NCBI RefSeq assembly: GCF_000025345.1
Contig: NC_013757.1
Coordinates: 620,001 to 684,000 of the forward strand
Source: Geodermatophilus obscurus DSM 43160
GTDB taxonomy: Bacteria > Actinomycetota > Actinomycetes > Mycobacteriales > Geodermatophilaceae
Direction of reading: 5' to 3'
DNA: 64,000 nt
Part shown: positions 34,919 through 44,304 of the stretch, piece after piece
Layout of the letters: every line of letters begins with the position of its first letter
How positions within the stretch are numbered: the first letter of the stretch is position 1
Notes under the pieces: generated by a model
What the model saw: only the letters and a program-made list of their open reading frames with translations
Database searches by the model: none
Told to the model about the DNA's origin: nothing
Position numbers and translations under genes: made by a program

Positions 34919-34925
34919 TGAGCCG

Positions 34926-36011
34926 ATGAGCAGCTCCGCAAGGATGGTGGACTGGGACCTCGCCGGACGCACCGCCCGCCGTCTGGTCGGCCCCGGCCCG
35001 CAGACGACGCGCGAGGAGGCCGCCGCCGTCGTCCGCGAGCTGCACGAGGCCGCCGCCACCGCCGTCGCGCACGTCGAAGGCCTCACCGGGCTCAGCCCCG
35101 TGCCGGGTGGCCCGGTGCCCGAGGTCGCCGTCGTCGACCGGCCCGGCTGGGTGGACGCCAACACGCAGGGGATGTCCGCGCTGCTCGACCCGCTGGTCGA
35201 CGCCCTCGCCGCCCGGCAGGACTCCCGGCCCGGCCCGCTGGCCACCGCCATCGGCTCCCGGGCGACCGGCGTGCAGGCCGGCGGCGTGCTCGCCTTCCTG
35301 TCCTCCCGCGTCCTCGGCCAGTACGAGGTCTTCGGCACCGGCGGCCGGCTGCTGCTGGTCGCGCCGAACATCGTCGACGCCGAGCGCCGCCTGGGCGTGG
35401 ACCCCAGCGACTTCCGGCTCTGGGTCTGCCTGCACGAGGTCACCCACCAGCTGCAGTTCAGCGCCGTGCCGTGGCTCAAGGACCACCTCGAGGCGCAGAT
35501 GGCCGAGTTCGTCGAGGCCACCGACCTGGACCCCGACGTGCTCCGCGACCGGCTGGGCGACGTCCTGCGCAGCGTCCTCGACGCCGCCCGCGGCGCCGAC
35601 GGCGGGGACGACGCCGGGCTGATGGCGCTCGTGCAGGACCCGGCGCAGCGCGCCGTCCTCGACCGGGTCACCGCCGTGATGAGCCTGGTCGAGGGGCACG
35701 CCGAGTACGTGATGGACGGCGTCGGGCCGGACGTCGTCCCGTCGGTGCGGACGCTGCGCAAGCGGTTCGCCCAGCGCCGCAAGGGCCGCGGCCCGATCGA
35801 CCGCGTGCTGCGCCGCCTGCTGGGTCTCGAGCAGAAGATGAAGCAGTACGCCGAGGGTCGGGTGTTCGTCGGCGGCGTCGTCGACCTCGTCGGCATGGAG
35901 GGCTTCAACCGGGTGTGGGAGGGGCCGGAGAACCTGCCGCGGATCGAGGAGCTCACCGACCCCGCGCGCTGGGTCGAGCGGGTGCACGGCCGCCCCGCCA
36001 TCCCCGCCTGA
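34926..36011 (+). CDS. Zinc-dependent metalloprotease, DUF2342 family (Rv3626c-type)
   Basis: 361 residues. The family is sometimes labelled 'coenzyme F420 biosynthesis associated' although it carries a clear zinc site: HEVTH at 170-174 within [20 protein letters not shown], and [10 protein letters not shown] downstream as probable third-ligand region. [20 protein letters not shown] is typical of the family. It lies directly before tilS and hpt, the same order as Rv3626c-Rv3625c-Rv3624c. No signal peptide is seen, so it should be cytosolic. Substrate unknown. Confidence 0.9.
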   Translation: MSSSARMVDWDLAGRTARRLVGPGPQTTREEAAAVVRELHEAAATAVAHVEGLTGLSPVPGGPVPEVAVVDRPGWVDANTQGMSALLDPLVDALAARQDSRPGPLATAIGSRATGVQAGGVLAFLSSRVLGQYEVFGTGGRLLLVAPNIVDAERRLGVDPSDFRLWVCLHEVTHQLQFSAVPWLKDHLEAQMAEFVEATDLDPDVLRDRLGDVLRSVLDAARGADGGDDAGLMALVQDPAQRAVLDRVTAVMSLVEGHAEYVMDGVGPDVVPSVRTLRKRFAQRRKGRGPIDRVLRRLLGLEQKMKQYAEGRVFVGGVVDLVGMEGFNRVWEGPENLPRIEELTDPARWVERVHGRPAIPA

Positions 36012-36016
36012 CCTCG

Positions 36017-37042
36017 GTGGCGGGTCCGCCGCGGGCCGTCGCGGTCCTGCGGACCGCGGTGCGGCCCGGGCTGCGGGCGAGCGACCGGCCGGTACTGGCC
36101 GCGTGCAGCGGGGGAGCGGACTCCGTGGCCCTGGCCGCCGCGCTGGCCTTCGAGGCGCGGCACGCCGGCGTCCGGGCCGGGGGGATCACCGTCGACCACG
36201 GGCTGCAGCCCGGCTCCGCCGAGCGGGCCGAGCGGACGGCGCAGCTCCTGCGCGGGCTCGGCCTCGACCCGGTCCTCGTCCGCCGCGTGGCGGTCGCCGC
36301 GGGCGGTGGCCCGGAGGGCGCGGCCCGGACGGCGCGGTACGAGGCGCTCGCCGCGGCGGCCGCCCAGCTGGGCGCCCGCGTCGCGCTCGGGCACACCCTC
36401 GACGACCAGGCCGAGACGGTGCTGCTGGGGCTGGGCCGCGGCTCGGGGCCGCGATCGGTCGCCGGCATGGTCCCCGAGCGGACGGCGGACGGGACCACCT
36501 GGTGGCGCCCGCTGCTCGGCGTCCGCCGGGCCACCACCCGGGAGGCGTGCGCCGACCAGGGGCTGCCGGTGTGGGACGACCCCTGGAACGCCGACCCCGC
36601 CTACACCCGCGCGCGGCTGCGCGGGGAGGTGCTGCCGCTGCTGGAGGACGTGCTCGGCGGCGGGGTCGCGCCCGCCCTGGCGCGTACCGCCGACCTGCTC
36701 CGCGAGGACCTCGACGCCCTCGACGAGCTCGCCGCGGCCGAGCTTGCCCGCCTCGCCGGCGCCGACGAGCTAGCCGCCCGCGAGCTCGGCGCACTGCCCG
36801 CGGCGCTGCGCCGGCGCGTGCTCCGCGGGTGGCTGCGCGCGGCCGGCGTCCCGGACGTCCAGGCGGTGCACCTGCGCGCGGTGGAGGCCCTCGTCACAGG
36901 CTGGCGCGGGCAGGGCCGGGTGGACCTACCCGGCGGTGCAGGCGCCCTCCGGACGTCTGGCAGGCTGGTCGTGTCGCCCCCCGAGACGCGGGGCCCCCGT
37001 CCCGAGGACGCACCCCCCACCCGCGAGGAGTCCCGCCCGTGA
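36017..37042 (+). CDS. tilS: tRNA(Ile)-lysidine synthase
   Basis: 341 residues. It adds lysine to the wobble C of tRNA-Ile(CAU) so that it reads AUA. The PP-loop SGGADS is at residues 31-36; [38 protein letters not shown] and the [12 protein letters not shown] segment match the family. The C-terminal extension is short, as in other actinobacteria. GTG 36017 follows the upstream gene by 5 nt. Its stop overlaps the hpt start (GTGA). Confidence 0.94.
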   Translation: MAGPPRAVAVLRTAVRPGLRASDRPVLAACSGGADSVALAAALAFEARHAGVRAGGITVDHGLQPGSAERAERTAQLLRGLGLDPVLVRRVAVAAGGGPEGAARTARYEALAAAAAQLGARVALGHTLDDQAETVLLGLGRGSGPRSVAGMVPERTADGTTWWRPLLGVRRATTREACADQGLPVWDDPWNADPAYTRARLRGEVLPLLEDVLGGGVAPALARTADLLREDLDALDELAAAELARLAGADELAARELGALPAALRRRVLRGWLRAAGVPDVQAVHLRAVEALVTGWRGQGRVDLPGGAGALRTSGRLVVSPPETRGPRPEDAPPTREESRP

Positions 37043-37626
37043 GCGAGCCCGCCAGCGCTCCCGCAGAGCTCGGCAACGACCACGGCTACGGCCCCGACAT
37101 CGACCACGTGCTGCTCAGCGAGGAGCAGATCCAGGCCAAGATCGCCGAGCTGGCCGAGCAGGTCGAGCGCGACTACGCCGGGCGCGAGGTGCTGCTGGTC
37201 GGCGTGCTCAAGGGCGCGGTGCTGTTCATGAGCGACTTCGCGCGGGCGCTGCGGCTGCCCACCCAGATGGAGTTCATGGCCGTCTCCTCCTACGGCTCGG
37301 CCACCAGCTCCTCCGGCGTCGTGCGGATCCTCAAGGACCTCGACCGGGACATCAGCGACCGGCACGTGCTCGTCATCGAGGACATCATCGACTCCGGGCT
37401 GACCCTGTCCTGGCTGCTGAAGAACCTGGGCGGACGGCGCCCGGCTTCGCTCGAGGTCTGCGCCCTGCTGCGCAAGCCCGACGCGGTGAAGGTCGACGTG
37501 CCGGTGCGCTACATCGGCTTCGACATCCCGAACGAGTTCGTGGTCGGCTACGGCCTGGACTACGCCGAGCGCTACCGCGACCTGCCCTACATCGCGACGC
37601 TGCGGCCCGAGGTCTACTCGAGCTGA
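37039..37626 (+). CDS. hpt: Hypoxanthine phosphoribosyltransferase
   Basis: 195 residues. It salvages hypoxanthine (and usually guanine) to nucleotides using PRPP. The PRPP loop is [39 protein letters not shown] and [20 protein letters not shown] are characteristic. The GTG overlaps tilS by 4 nt and GAGGAG lies 10 nt upstream, inside tilS. It ends the tilS-hpt pair and is followed by a strong hairpin. The folate and ftsH genes follow, a conserved actinobacterial order. Confidence 0.95.
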   Translation: MSEPASAPAELGNDHGYGPDIDHVLLSEEQIQAKIAELAEQVERDYAGREVLLVGVLKGAVLFMSDFARALRLPTQMEFMAVSSYGSATSSSGVVRILKDLDRDISDRHVLVIEDIIDSGLTLSWLLKNLGGRRPASLEVCALLRKPDAVKVDVPVRYIGFDIPNEFVVGYGLDYAERYRDLPYIATLRPEVYSS

Positions 37627-37999
37627 CCGTCCGTCGGGTCCCCGGTGACCAGCTGGGCTGATCACCGAGGTTCCTGGCTCACCGTCGGTCGTGAGCCAGG
37701 ACCCGCAGACGTGAGCTGAGCCGATCGTCGGCGCGGGAGACGCCGGCGGGCCGTCCACGGTGCGGCGGTCGTGCGCGGAGCCGCACCTCACCACTGCCGA
37801 CGACGGGCCACCCGCCAGGGGGTTGTCGGGCCGGACCCGGCTGCGGCCCGGCTGTCGGAGAGGCTCCCCGGTGTACCGTCGATCGCAACGACGCTGCACC
37901 GAGCGCCAGGGTGCCCGCCCGGGCCGCAGGGAGCGTCCCCCGGACGATCAGGAGGGTGGACGGGACAGGCCGGAGCACCCGGCCGCCCGGCATCGGTGT
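37627..37999. other. Spacer between hpt and ftsH: terminator then untranslated leader
   Basis: 373 bases. The first part holds the hpt terminator; the rest should hold the ftsH promoter. TACCGT at about 37873 is a possible -10 but without a convincing -35. No conserved short gene was found. Confidence 0.4.
37672..37701 (+). terminator. Hairpin terminator after hpt
   Basis: TCCTGGCTCAC and GTGAGCCAGGA form a perfect 11-bp stem around an 8-nt loop, 45 nt after the hpt stop. A weaker inverted repeat (GGTGA...TCACC) lies just before it. Confidence 0.7.
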
Positions 38000-39988
38000 A
38001 TGGAACGCAAGAAGATCTTCCGCTCCGTGTGGTTCTGGGTCGTCCTCGTCGTCCTCCTGGCGCTGGCGTTCTCCTCGCTGTTCCGCGGCACCGGCGGTTT
38101 CCAGGAGGTCCGCACGGCGGTCGCGCTGGAGCAGATCCAGAACGGCAACGCCGAACGGGTCACGATCAACGACAAGGAACAGACGCTCGACCTCGACCTG
38201 GCCAACCCGGTCGAGGGCAGCGACCAGATCACCGCCTCCTACCCGCTCGGGGCCGCCGACGACGTCTTCGACCTGGTCTCCGGGCTGGGGAACGGCGAGG
38301 GCGTCGACTTCACCACCAACGTCACGCAGGACAGCGTCCTGGTCAGCCTGCTGATCAGCTTCCTGCCGTTCGTGATCCTCCTGCTCCTGCTGTTCTGGCT
38401 GTTCAACTCCATGCAGGGCGGCGGCCGCGGGGTCATGGCCTTCGGCAAGTCCAAGGCCAAGCAGGTCACCAAGGACACCCCGAAGACGACGTTCGCCGAC
38501 GTCGCCGGCGCGGACGAGGCGATCGAGGAACTGCACGAGATCAAGGACTTCCTCGCCAACCCGGTCAAGTTCCAGGCCGTGGGCGCGAAGATCCCCAAGG
38601 GCGTGCTGCTGTTCGGCCCGCCCGGCACCGGCAAGACGCTGCTGGCCCGCGCCGTGGCCGGCGAGGCCGGGGTGCCGTTCTTCTCCATCTCCGGGTCCGA
38701 CTTCGTCGAGATGTTCGTCGGTGTCGGCGCCAGCCGCGTGCGCGACCTGTTCGAGCAGGCCAAGCAGAACGCCCCGGCGATCATCTTCGTCGACGAGATC
38801 GACGCGGTCGGCCGGCACCGCGGCGCCGGCATGGGCGGCGGCCACGACGAGCGCGAGCAGACGCTCAACCAGATGCTCGTCGAGATGGACGGCTTCGACG
38901 TCAAGGGCGGCGTCATCATGATCGCCGCCACCAACCGGCCAGACATTCTCGACCCGGCGTTGCTGCGCCCGGGCCGCTTCGACCGCCAGATCGCCGTCGA
39001 CCGCCCCGACCTCGAGGGGCGCAAGCGGATCCTCGAGGTGCACGCCAAGGGCAAGCCGCTCGCCCCGGACGTCGACCTGGAGACCGTGGCCCGCCGGACG
39101 CCGGGCTTCACCGGCGCCGACCTCGCCAACGTGCTCAACGAGGGCGCGCTGCTCACCGCTCGCAACAACGGCACGGTGATCACCGACGACCTCCTCGAGG
39201 AGGCGATCGACCGCGTCGTCGCCGGCCCGGAGCGCAAGACGCGGGCGATGAGCGAGAAGGAGAAGAAGGTCACCGCCTACCACGAGGGCGGCCACGCCCT
39301 GGTGGCGCACGCACTGCCCAACCTGGACCCGGTGCACAAGGTGACGATCCTCCCGCGCGGTCGCTCGCTCGGGCACACGCTCGTGCTGCCGACCGAGGAC
39401 AAGTACACCCAGACCCGGTCGGAGATGATCGACACCCTCGCCTACGCCCTCGGTGGCCGGGCGGCCGAGGAGCTCGTCTTCCACGAGCCCACCACCGGCG
39501 CCGGCAACGACATCGAGAAGGCGACCGCCATGGCGCGGGCGATGGTCACCCAGTACGGCATGAGCGCCAAGCTCGGTGCGGTGAAGTACGGGAGCACCGA
39601 TTCCGAGCCGTTCCTCGGCCGCGACATGGGCACCCGGCCGGACTACTCGGAGGCCGTCGCCGCCGACATCGACGCGGAGATCCGTGCCCTCATCGAGGCC
39701 GCGCACGACGAGGCGTGGGAGATCCTGGTCGAGTACCGGGGCGTCCTCGACCAGCTCGTGCTCGAGCTGATGGAGAAGGAGACCCTCTCCAAGGAGGACA
39801 TGGCCCGCATCTGCGCGCCGGTCACCAAGCGCCCGTCGCTCGCCCCGTACAACGGCTTCGGCAAGCGCACCCCGTCGGACCAGCCGCCGGTGCTGACCCC
39901 CGCGGAGCAGGCCGCCCAGAACGGGAACGGCCACCTCGGCCACGGCAGCACCGCTGTGGGGGACGTGGGGGCCCCCGCGCAGAGGTGA
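38000..39988 (+). CDS. ftsH: ATP-dependent zinc metalloprotease FtsH
   Basis: 662 residues. Membrane-anchored AAA+ protease that degrades damaged and regulatory proteins. Two membrane segments ([20 protein letters not shown] near residue 10 and [19 protein letters not shown] near 118) flank the extracytoplasmic FtsH domain. Walker A GPPGTGKT is near 206-213, Walker [12 protein letters not shown], the second region of homology [20 protein letters not shown], and the zinc site HEGGH near 428-432. The ATG at 38000 gives the normal N-terminus; no clear Shine-Dalgarno sequence precedes it. Its stop TGA lies inside the junction repeat leading to folE. Confidence 0.96.
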   Translation: MERKKIFRSVWFWVVLVVLLALAFSSLFRGTGGFQEVRTAVALEQIQNGNAERVTINDKEQTLDLDLANPVEGSDQITASYPLGAADDVFDLVSGLGNGEGVDFTTNVTQDSVLVSLLISFLPFVILLLLLFWLFNSMQGGGRGVMAFGKSKAKQVTKDTPKTTFADVAGADEAIEELHEIKDFLANPVKFQAVGAKIPKGVLLFGPPGTGKTLLARAVAGEAGVPFFSISGSDFVEMFVGVGASRVRDLFEQAKQNAPAIIFVDEIDAVGRHRGAGMGGGHDEREQTLNQMLVEMDGFDVKGGVIMIAATNRPDILDPALLRPGRFDRQIAVDRPDLEGRKRILEVHAKGKPLAPDVDLETVARRTPGFTGADLANVLNEGALLTARNNGTVITDDLLEEAIDRVVAGPERKTRAMSEKEKKVTAYHEGGHALVAHALPNLDPVHKVTILPRGRSLGHTLVLPTEDKYTQTRSEMIDTLAYALGGRAAEELVFHEPTTGAGNDIEKATAMARAMVTQYGMSAKLGAVKYGSTDSEPFLGRDMGTRPDYSEAVAADIDAEIRALIEAAHDEAWEILVEYRGVLDQLVLELMEKETLSKEDMARICAPVTKRPSLAPYNGFGKRTPSDQPPVLTPAEQAAQNGNGHLGHGSTAVGDVGAPAQR

Positions 39989-40061
39989 GCGAGCTCGCGA
40001 GCTCACCCATGAGCACGGCAGCGCCGCGAACGCGTCCGACGAGCGCCAGCGAGGAGGCCGC
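39985..40061. repeat. 77-bp operon-junction repeat between ftsH and folE
   Basis: Starts GTGAGCGAGCTCGCGAGCTC, where the TGA is the ftsH stop, and ends GACGAGCGCCAGCGAGGAG plus GCCGC directly before the GTG of folE. The 14-nt GAGCTCGCGAGCTC is a perfect palindrome, and GCGAGGAG serves as ribosome site for folE. Confidence 0.9.
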
Positions 40062-40682
40062 GTGAGCGAGATCCCGGCCGAAGCCGAGGACCTGCTGCTG
40101 AGCCTGCCGCGGACCGGGGTCGACCACGTCCGGGCCGCGGCCGCCGTCCGGGAGCTGCTGCTCGCTGTCGGCGAGGACCCCGACCGTCCCGGACTGCAGG
40201 GCACCCCCGACCGGGTCGCCCGCGCGTACGCCGAGACCTTCGCGGGGCTGTGGCAGGACCCGGCCGACGTGCTGGCGACCACCTTCGACGAGGACCACGA
40301 CGAGATGGTCCTGGTCAAGGACATCCCGATGTACTCGACCTGCGAGCACCACCTGGTCCCCTTCCACGGGGTCGCGCACATCGGCTACATCCCCGGGGAG
40401 AACGGGCGGGTCACCGGCCTGTCCAAGCTCGCCCGGCTGGTCGAGGTCTACGCCCGCCGCCCGCAGGTGCAGGAGCGGATGACCAGCCAGATCGCCGACG
40501 CGCTGGCCGACGTCCTCAAGCCGCGCGGCGTGCTGGTCGTCATCGAGGCCGAGCACCTGTGCATGGCCATGCGCGGCATCCGCAAGCCCGGCGCGACGAC
40601 GCTCACCTCCGCCGTGCGCGGCATCTTCCGGGACAACGCGGCGACCCGCAGCGAGGCGATGAGCCTCATCCACGGCCGGTGA
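40062..40682 (+). CDS. folE: GTP cyclohydrolase I
   Basis: 206 residues. First step of folate synthesis: GTP to 7,8-dihydroneopterin triphosphate. The active-site and zinc-binding sequence is [40 protein letters not shown] and [16 protein letters not shown] (second zinc Cys) follow. The GTG at 40062 is placed exactly at the end of the junction repeat, whose GCGAGGAG is the ribosome site. Its stop overlaps folP by 4 nt. Operon order folE-folP-folB-folK is the usual actinobacterial one. Confidence 0.97.
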   Translation: MSEIPAEAEDLLLSLPRTGVDHVRAAAAVRELLLAVGEDPDRPGLQGTPDRVARAYAETFAGLWQDPADVLATTFDEDHDEMVLVKDIPMYSTCEHHLVPFHGVAHIGYIPGENGRVTGLSKLARLVEVYARRPQVQERMTSQIADALADVLKPRGVLVVIEAEHLCMAMRGIRKPGATTLTSAVRGIFRDNAATRSEAMSLIHGR

Positions 40683-41539
40683 GCCGCACCGAGCTGCTGC
40701 GCCCCGGCCACTGCGTGGTCATGGGGGTCCTCAACGTCACGCCCGACTCGTTCTCCGACGGTGGCTGCTTCGCCGACGCCGGCGCGGCGGTCGCGCACGG
40801 ACTGGCGATGCACGCCGCCGGCGCCGACTACGTCGACGTCGGCGGGGAGTCCACCCGCCCCGGAGCCGACCGGGTGGACGCCGCCGAGGAGTGCGGCCGG
40901 GTCGTCCCGGTGATCCGCGAGCTCGCCGCGGCGGGTGTGCGCCCCAGCGTCGACACCACCCGCGCGGAGGTGGCCGAGGCCGCGCTGGCGGCCGGCGCCG
41001 TCCTGGTCAACGACGTGAGCGGCGGACTGGCCGACAAGAACATGGCCGAGCTGGTCGCCGAGGCCGGCGTGCCGTGGGTGCTCATGCACTGGCGCGGGCA
41101 CAGCCGCGAGATGTACGCCGCCGCGCAGTACGGCGACGTCGTCACCGAGGTCTGCGCCGAGCTGACCGCCCGGGTGGAGGACGTCGTCGCCGCGGGCGTC
41201 GCCCCCGAGCAGCTGGTCCTCGACCCCGGGCTCGGCTTCGCCAAGCGCTCCGAGCACAACTGGCGGCTGCTCGCCGGCCTCGACCGGATCGTCGGCCTCG
41301 GTCTGCCGGTGCTCGTCGGCGCCTCCCGCAAGTCCTTCCTGGGCCGCCTGCTCGCCGCCCCCGACGACACCCTGCGCCCGGCGGAGCAGCGCGACGCCGC
41401 CACGCTGGCCACCACGGTGCTGGCTGCCGAGGCCGGCGCCTGGGGCGTGCGGGTGCACGACGCCGCAGCCTCGGCCGACGCCGTCCGCACCGTCGCCGCC
41501 GTCCGGGCGGCCCGCCGCGAGGGAGAGCGCCGTGGCTGA
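40679..41539 (+). CDS. folP: Dihydropteroate synthase
   Basis: 286 residues. It condenses hydroxymethyl-dihydropterin pyrophosphate with p-aminobenzoate; target of sulfonamides. The two signatures are [15 protein letters not shown] and [37 protein letters not shown] and [14 protein letters not shown] contain pterin and PABA contacts. The GTG at 40679 overlaps folE by 4 nt, and the 3' end overlaps folB by 8 nt. Length is normal. Confidence 0.97.
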   Translation: MSRTELLRPGHCVVMGVLNVTPDSFSDGGCFADAGAAVAHGLAMHAAGADYVDVGGESTRPGADRVDAAEECGRVVPVIRELAAAGVRPSVDTTRAEVAEAALAAGAVLVNDVSGGLADKNMAELVAEAGVPWVLMHWRGHSREMYAAAQYGDVVTEVCAELTARVEDVVAAGVAPEQLVLDPGLGFAKRSEHNWRLLAGLDRIVGLGLPVLVGASRKSFLGRLLAAPDDTLRPAEQRDAATLATTVLAAEAGAWGVRVHDAAASADAVRTVAAVRAARREGERRG

Positions 41540-41918
41540 CGTCCACCCGTCCACCCGCCTCGACCGCATCGCCGTCCACGGGCTCTCCGCGCACGCCTTC
41601 CACGGCGTGTACGAGGCCGAGCGCCGGCTGGGGCAGACCTTCCGCGTCGACGCCGTCCTCGAGCTGGACACCGCCCCGGCCGCCGCGGACGACGACCTCG
41701 AGCGCACGGTCAACTACGCCGAGCTGGCCCGGGCGCTGCACAGCGTGCTGACGGGGGAGCCGGTCGACCTGCTGGAGACCCTCGCCCAGCGGCTGGCCGA
41801 CGTCTGCCTCGAGGACCCGCTGGTCGACGCCGTCGAGATCACCGTGCACAAGCCCGAGGCCGACCTGGGCGTCCCCTTCGACGACGTCGCCGTCGCCATC
41901 CGGCGGGAGCGGCCGTGA
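41532..41918 (+). CDS. folB: Dihydroneopterin aldolase
   Basis: 128 residues. It converts 7,8-dihydroneopterin to 6-hydroxymethyl-dihydropterin and glycolaldehyde. HGLSAHAFHGVYEAERRLGQ and VNYAELARALHSVLTGEPVD are family signatures, with the catalytic Lys in VEITVHKPEADLGVPFDDV. The GTG at 41532 lies inside folP. The stop TGA is the second codon-register triplet of the following junction repeat. Confidence 0.95.
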   Translation: MADVHPSTRLDRIAVHGLSAHAFHGVYEAERRLGQTFRVDAVLELDTAPAAADDDLERTVNYAELARALHSVLTGEPVDLLETLAQRLADVCLEDPLVDAVEITVHKPEADLGVPFDDVAVAIRRERP

Positions 41919-41991
41919 GCGAGCTCGCGAGCTCACGCACGGGCACAGCACCCCGGGGCGCGAGGACGACGAGCGCCGGCGAGGAGCACCC
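41915..41991. repeat. 77-bp operon-junction repeat between folB and folK
   Basis: Begins GTGAGCGAGCTCGCGAGCTC, containing the folB stop, and ends GACGAGCGCCGGCGAGGAG plus CACCC before the GTG of folK. The middle (about 41937-41972) is less conserved than both ends. Confidence 0.88.
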
Positions 41992-42498
41992 GTGACCCGT
42001 GCGGTCCTGTCGCTGGGCGCCAACCTGGGGGACCGTGCCGCCGCGCTGCGCACCGCCGTCACCACGCTCAAGGACGACGGCGTGCTCGTGGCCCGCTCGA
42101 CGCTGTACGAGGCACCGCCGTGGGGGCCGGTCGAGCAGCCGCCGTACCTCAACGCGGTGGTCGTCGTCCGCGGCGACCGGGACGCCGCCGGCTGGCTGGC
42201 CCGTGCGCACGAGCTGGAGCAGGCCGCCGGGCGCAGCCGCGACGTGCGCTGGGGACCGCGCACCCTCGACGTCGACGTCGTCACGGCCACCGGGGACGAC
42301 GGGCAGCCGGTCCTCTCCGACGACCCCGCGCTCACCCTCCCGCACCCCCGCGCGCACGAGCGCGCGTTCGTGCTCGTTCCGTGGGCCAGCCTCGACCCCA
42401 CCGCGGTGCTGCCGGGCCGCGGCCGGGTGAGCGACCTGCTGGCCGCGCTGCCACCGGAGGACGTCGCGGCCGTCGTCCGCTGGGAGCACCTCCGGTGA
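41992..42498 (+). CDS. folK: 2-amino-4-hydroxy-6-hydroxymethyldihydropteridine pyrophosphokinase
   Basis: 168 residues. It transfers pyrophosphate from ATP to hydroxymethyl-dihydropterin, making the substrate of FolP. LSLGANLGDRAAALRTAV, LYEAPPWGPVEQPPYLNAVV and the signature WGPRTLDVDVV are present; LPHPRAHERAFVLVPWA closes the family core. The start and ribosome site come from the repeat module in front of it; its stop lies in the next copy. Confidence 0.96.
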   Translation: MTRAVLSLGANLGDRAAALRTAVTTLKDDGVLVARSTLYEAPPWGPVEQPPYLNAVVVVRGDRDAAGWLARAHELEQAAGRSRDVRWGPRTLDVDVVTATGDDGQPVLSDDPALTLPHPRAHERAFVLVPWASLDPTAVLPGRGRVSDLLAALPPEDVAAVVRWEHLR

Positions 42499-42571
42499 GC
42501 GAGCGTGCGAGCTCAGGCATGGGCAGAGCGAGGCCGCGAACGTGCTCGACGAGCGCCAGCGAGGAGGGCGC
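42495..42571. repeat. 77-bp operon-junction repeat between folK and the DUF3180 gene
   Basis: Begins GTGAGCGAGCGTGCGAGCTC, including the folK stop, and ends GACGAGCGCCAGCGAGGAG plus GGCGC before the next GTG. It matches the units of the array at 8 kb more closely at its left end than the two copies before it. Confidence 0.9.
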
Positions 42572-43078
42572 GTGAGACCCGTCAACCGGCGGGACCTGCT
42601 GGTCCTCGGCGCCGGACTCGCCGTCGCCGCGTGGCTGGTCGTGCGGGCGAGCTACGGCTCCCTGCCGGCTCTGCGCTGGTGGCTGCCGGTGCCGCTCGGC
42701 GTGCTCGCGGTGGCCGAGTTCCTCGGCACCCGCACGCTGCGCGCCCGGCTGGCCGCCCAGCGGGACCGCCGTCCCCCGGCCGAGCGCGGCACCGCGCCGG
42801 TCCGCCCGGTCGAGCCGATGCTGGTCGCCCGGCTCGCGGTCCTGGCCCAGGCCAGCGCCTACGTCGGCGCGGCCTTCGTCGGCATCTGGGTGGGTCTGCT
42901 GCTCTACGTGGGGCCGTCGGTGTCGCGGCTGCAGGCAGCCGCGAACGACACGGTCACCGGGGTCGTCGGGGTGGTCTGCTCGGCCGCGCTGGTCGCAGCG
43001 GCGCTGTGGCTGGAGTCGGTCTGCCGCATCCCGCCGTCCCCCGACGACGAGACACCGCAGGCGGGCGCCCGAGCCTGA
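42572..43078 (+). CDS. DUF3180 membrane protein
   Basis: 168 residues with four predicted membrane segments: LLVLGAGLAVAAWLVV (about 8-23), LRWWLPVPLGVLAVAEFLG, ASAYVGAAFVGIWVGLLLYV and VTGVVGVVCSAALVAAALWL. DUF3180 proteins regularly follow folK in actinobacteria (compare Rv3605c); their function is unknown. The last part (CRIPPSPDDETPQAGARA) is a short hydrophilic tail typical of the family. The GTG was chosen at the end of the junction repeat. Confidence 0.9.
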   Translation: MRPVNRRDLLVLGAGLAVAAWLVVRASYGSLPALRWWLPVPLGVLAVAEFLGTRTLRARLAAQRDRRPPAERGTAPVRPVEPMLVARLAVLAQASAYVGAAFVGIWVGLLLYVGPSVSRLQAAANDTVTGVVGVVCSAALVAAALWLESVCRIPPSPDDETPQAGARA

Positions 43079-43094
43079 TCGGTCCCGACCAGGC
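43073..43094 (+). terminator. Hairpin at the end of the folate operon
   Basis: GCCTGATCGG and CCGACCAGGC can pair with one mismatch around a very short loop, overlapping the stop codon of the DUF3180 gene. It lies between convergent genes and may serve both. Confidence 0.4.
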
Positions 43095-43117
43095 AGCCCC
43101 GTCCCGGCACCTCCCGT

Positions 43118-44302
43118 TCAGCGGGCGCCCTCGTGCACCGACCGGCGCAGCGCCGCGTGCAGGGCGGCGGGGGTGAGGACGCCGAGGTGGCGGTCGCCGT
43201 CGAGCACCGGCACCCATCCGGCGTCGGACTGCAGGATCGTGGCCAGCGCCGTCCGCAGCGAGGCCTGCAGCGGCACGGCGGCGTCATCCCGGACGACGGC
43301 CGAGGCGACCGTCCCGGAACCCGACGCCCGGTCGGCGGGCAGCCACCCGGCCGGGCGGCCGCCGACGTCCAGCACCACCGCCCGGCCGGCGCCGGCGCGG
43401 TCCAGTGCCGCCCCGGCCTCGGCCAGGCCGTCGCCCACACCGACCACCGGCGGGTGCTCGAGGTCGGCGGGGTCGATCGGGGTGACCGCCAGCCGCTTGA
43501 GCCCCCGGTCGGCGCCGACGAAGTCGGCCACCGTCTCGTTCGCCGGCCGGCCCAGCAGCTCCGCGGGCGGGGCGAACTGCTCGACGTGCCCGCCGGTGCT
43601 CATCACCGCGATGCGGTCGCCGAGCCGCACCGCCTCCTCGATGTCGTGGGTGACGAAGACGATGGTCTTGCGCACCGTCTCCTGCAGCCGCAAGAACTCC
43701 GACTGCAGTCGCTCGCGCACCACCGGGTCGACCGCGGAGAACGGCTCGTCCATCAACAGGACGCCGGGGTCGGCGGCCAGCGCCCGGGCGACGCCGGCCC
43801 GCTGCCGCTGACCCCCGGAGAGCTGGGCGGGGTACCGGTCGCCGTGGACGGCGGGGTCCAGCCCGACCAGGGTGAGCAGCTCCTCGACGCGGTCGCGGAT
43901 CTCCCGGCGGTCCCAGCCCAGCAGCCGTGGGACGGTCGCGATGTTGGTGCGCACCGTCTGGTGGGGGAAGAGCCCGACGCTCTGGATGACGTAGCCGATG
44001 CGGCGGCGCAGCCGGTCGGCGTCGACCCGGGTCACGTCCTCGCCGCCGAGCAGGATGCGCCCGGTGGTCGGCTCGATGATGCGGTTGACCATCTTCATGG
44101 TCGTCGTCTTGCCGCAGCCCGACGGGCCGACCAGCACCGACAGCTCCCCGGCGGCGAAGGTCAGGTCCAGCTCGGCCACCCCCACGGTGCCGTCGGGGTA
44201 CACCTTGCTGACCCCCTCCAGGCGGATCCCGGGGGCGCCGCCGGCCGACCCGGCGCCCGGCGACGCCGTGCGCAGCGACGAGGGCGCGGCAGTAGCGTCC
44301 AC
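43118..44302 (-). CDS. Glycine betaine/choline-type ABC transporter ATP-binding protein with CBS domains (Opu/ProV family)
   Basis: 394 residues. The ABC ATPase core has Walker A GPSGCGKT at 59-66, the Q-loop VIQSVGLFPHQTVRTNI, signature LSGGQRQRAGVARALAADP and Walker B LLMDEPFSAVDP. The C-terminus (about 270-394) is a CBS pair (ILQSDAGWVPVLDGDRHLGV), which in OpuA-type transporters senses ionic strength. It is divergent from two matching permease genes, the two start codons being only 2 bp apart. Ligand class (betaine, choline, carnitine or proline betaine) is inferred from family membership. Confidence 0.92.
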   Translation of the reverse strand: MDATAAPSSLRTASPGAGSAGGAPGIRLEGVSKVYPDGTVGVAELDLTFAAGELSVLVGPSGCGKTTTMKMVNRIIEPTTGRILLGGEDVTRVDADRLRRRIGYVIQSVGLFPHQTVRTNIATVPRLLGWDRREIRDRVEELLTLVGLDPAVHGDRYPAQLSGGQRQRAGVARALAADPGVLLMDEPFSAVDPVVRERLQSEFLRLQETVRKTIVFVTHDIEEAVRLGDRIAVMSTGGHVEQFAPPAELLGRPANETVADFVGADRGLKRLAVTPIDPADLEHPPVVGVGDGLAEAGAALDRAGAGRAVVLDVGGRPAGWLPADRASGSGTVASAVVRDDAAVPLQASLRTALATILQSDAGWVPVLDGDRHLGVLTPAALHAALRRSVHEGAR

Positions 44303-44304
44303 GC

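Noticed and set aside
32697..35987. 1096-codon minus-strand frame opposite dacB and the metalloprotease gene
   Set aside because: Antisense shadow of recognised genes; no family features, and the real gene ppa lies in another frame of that strand.
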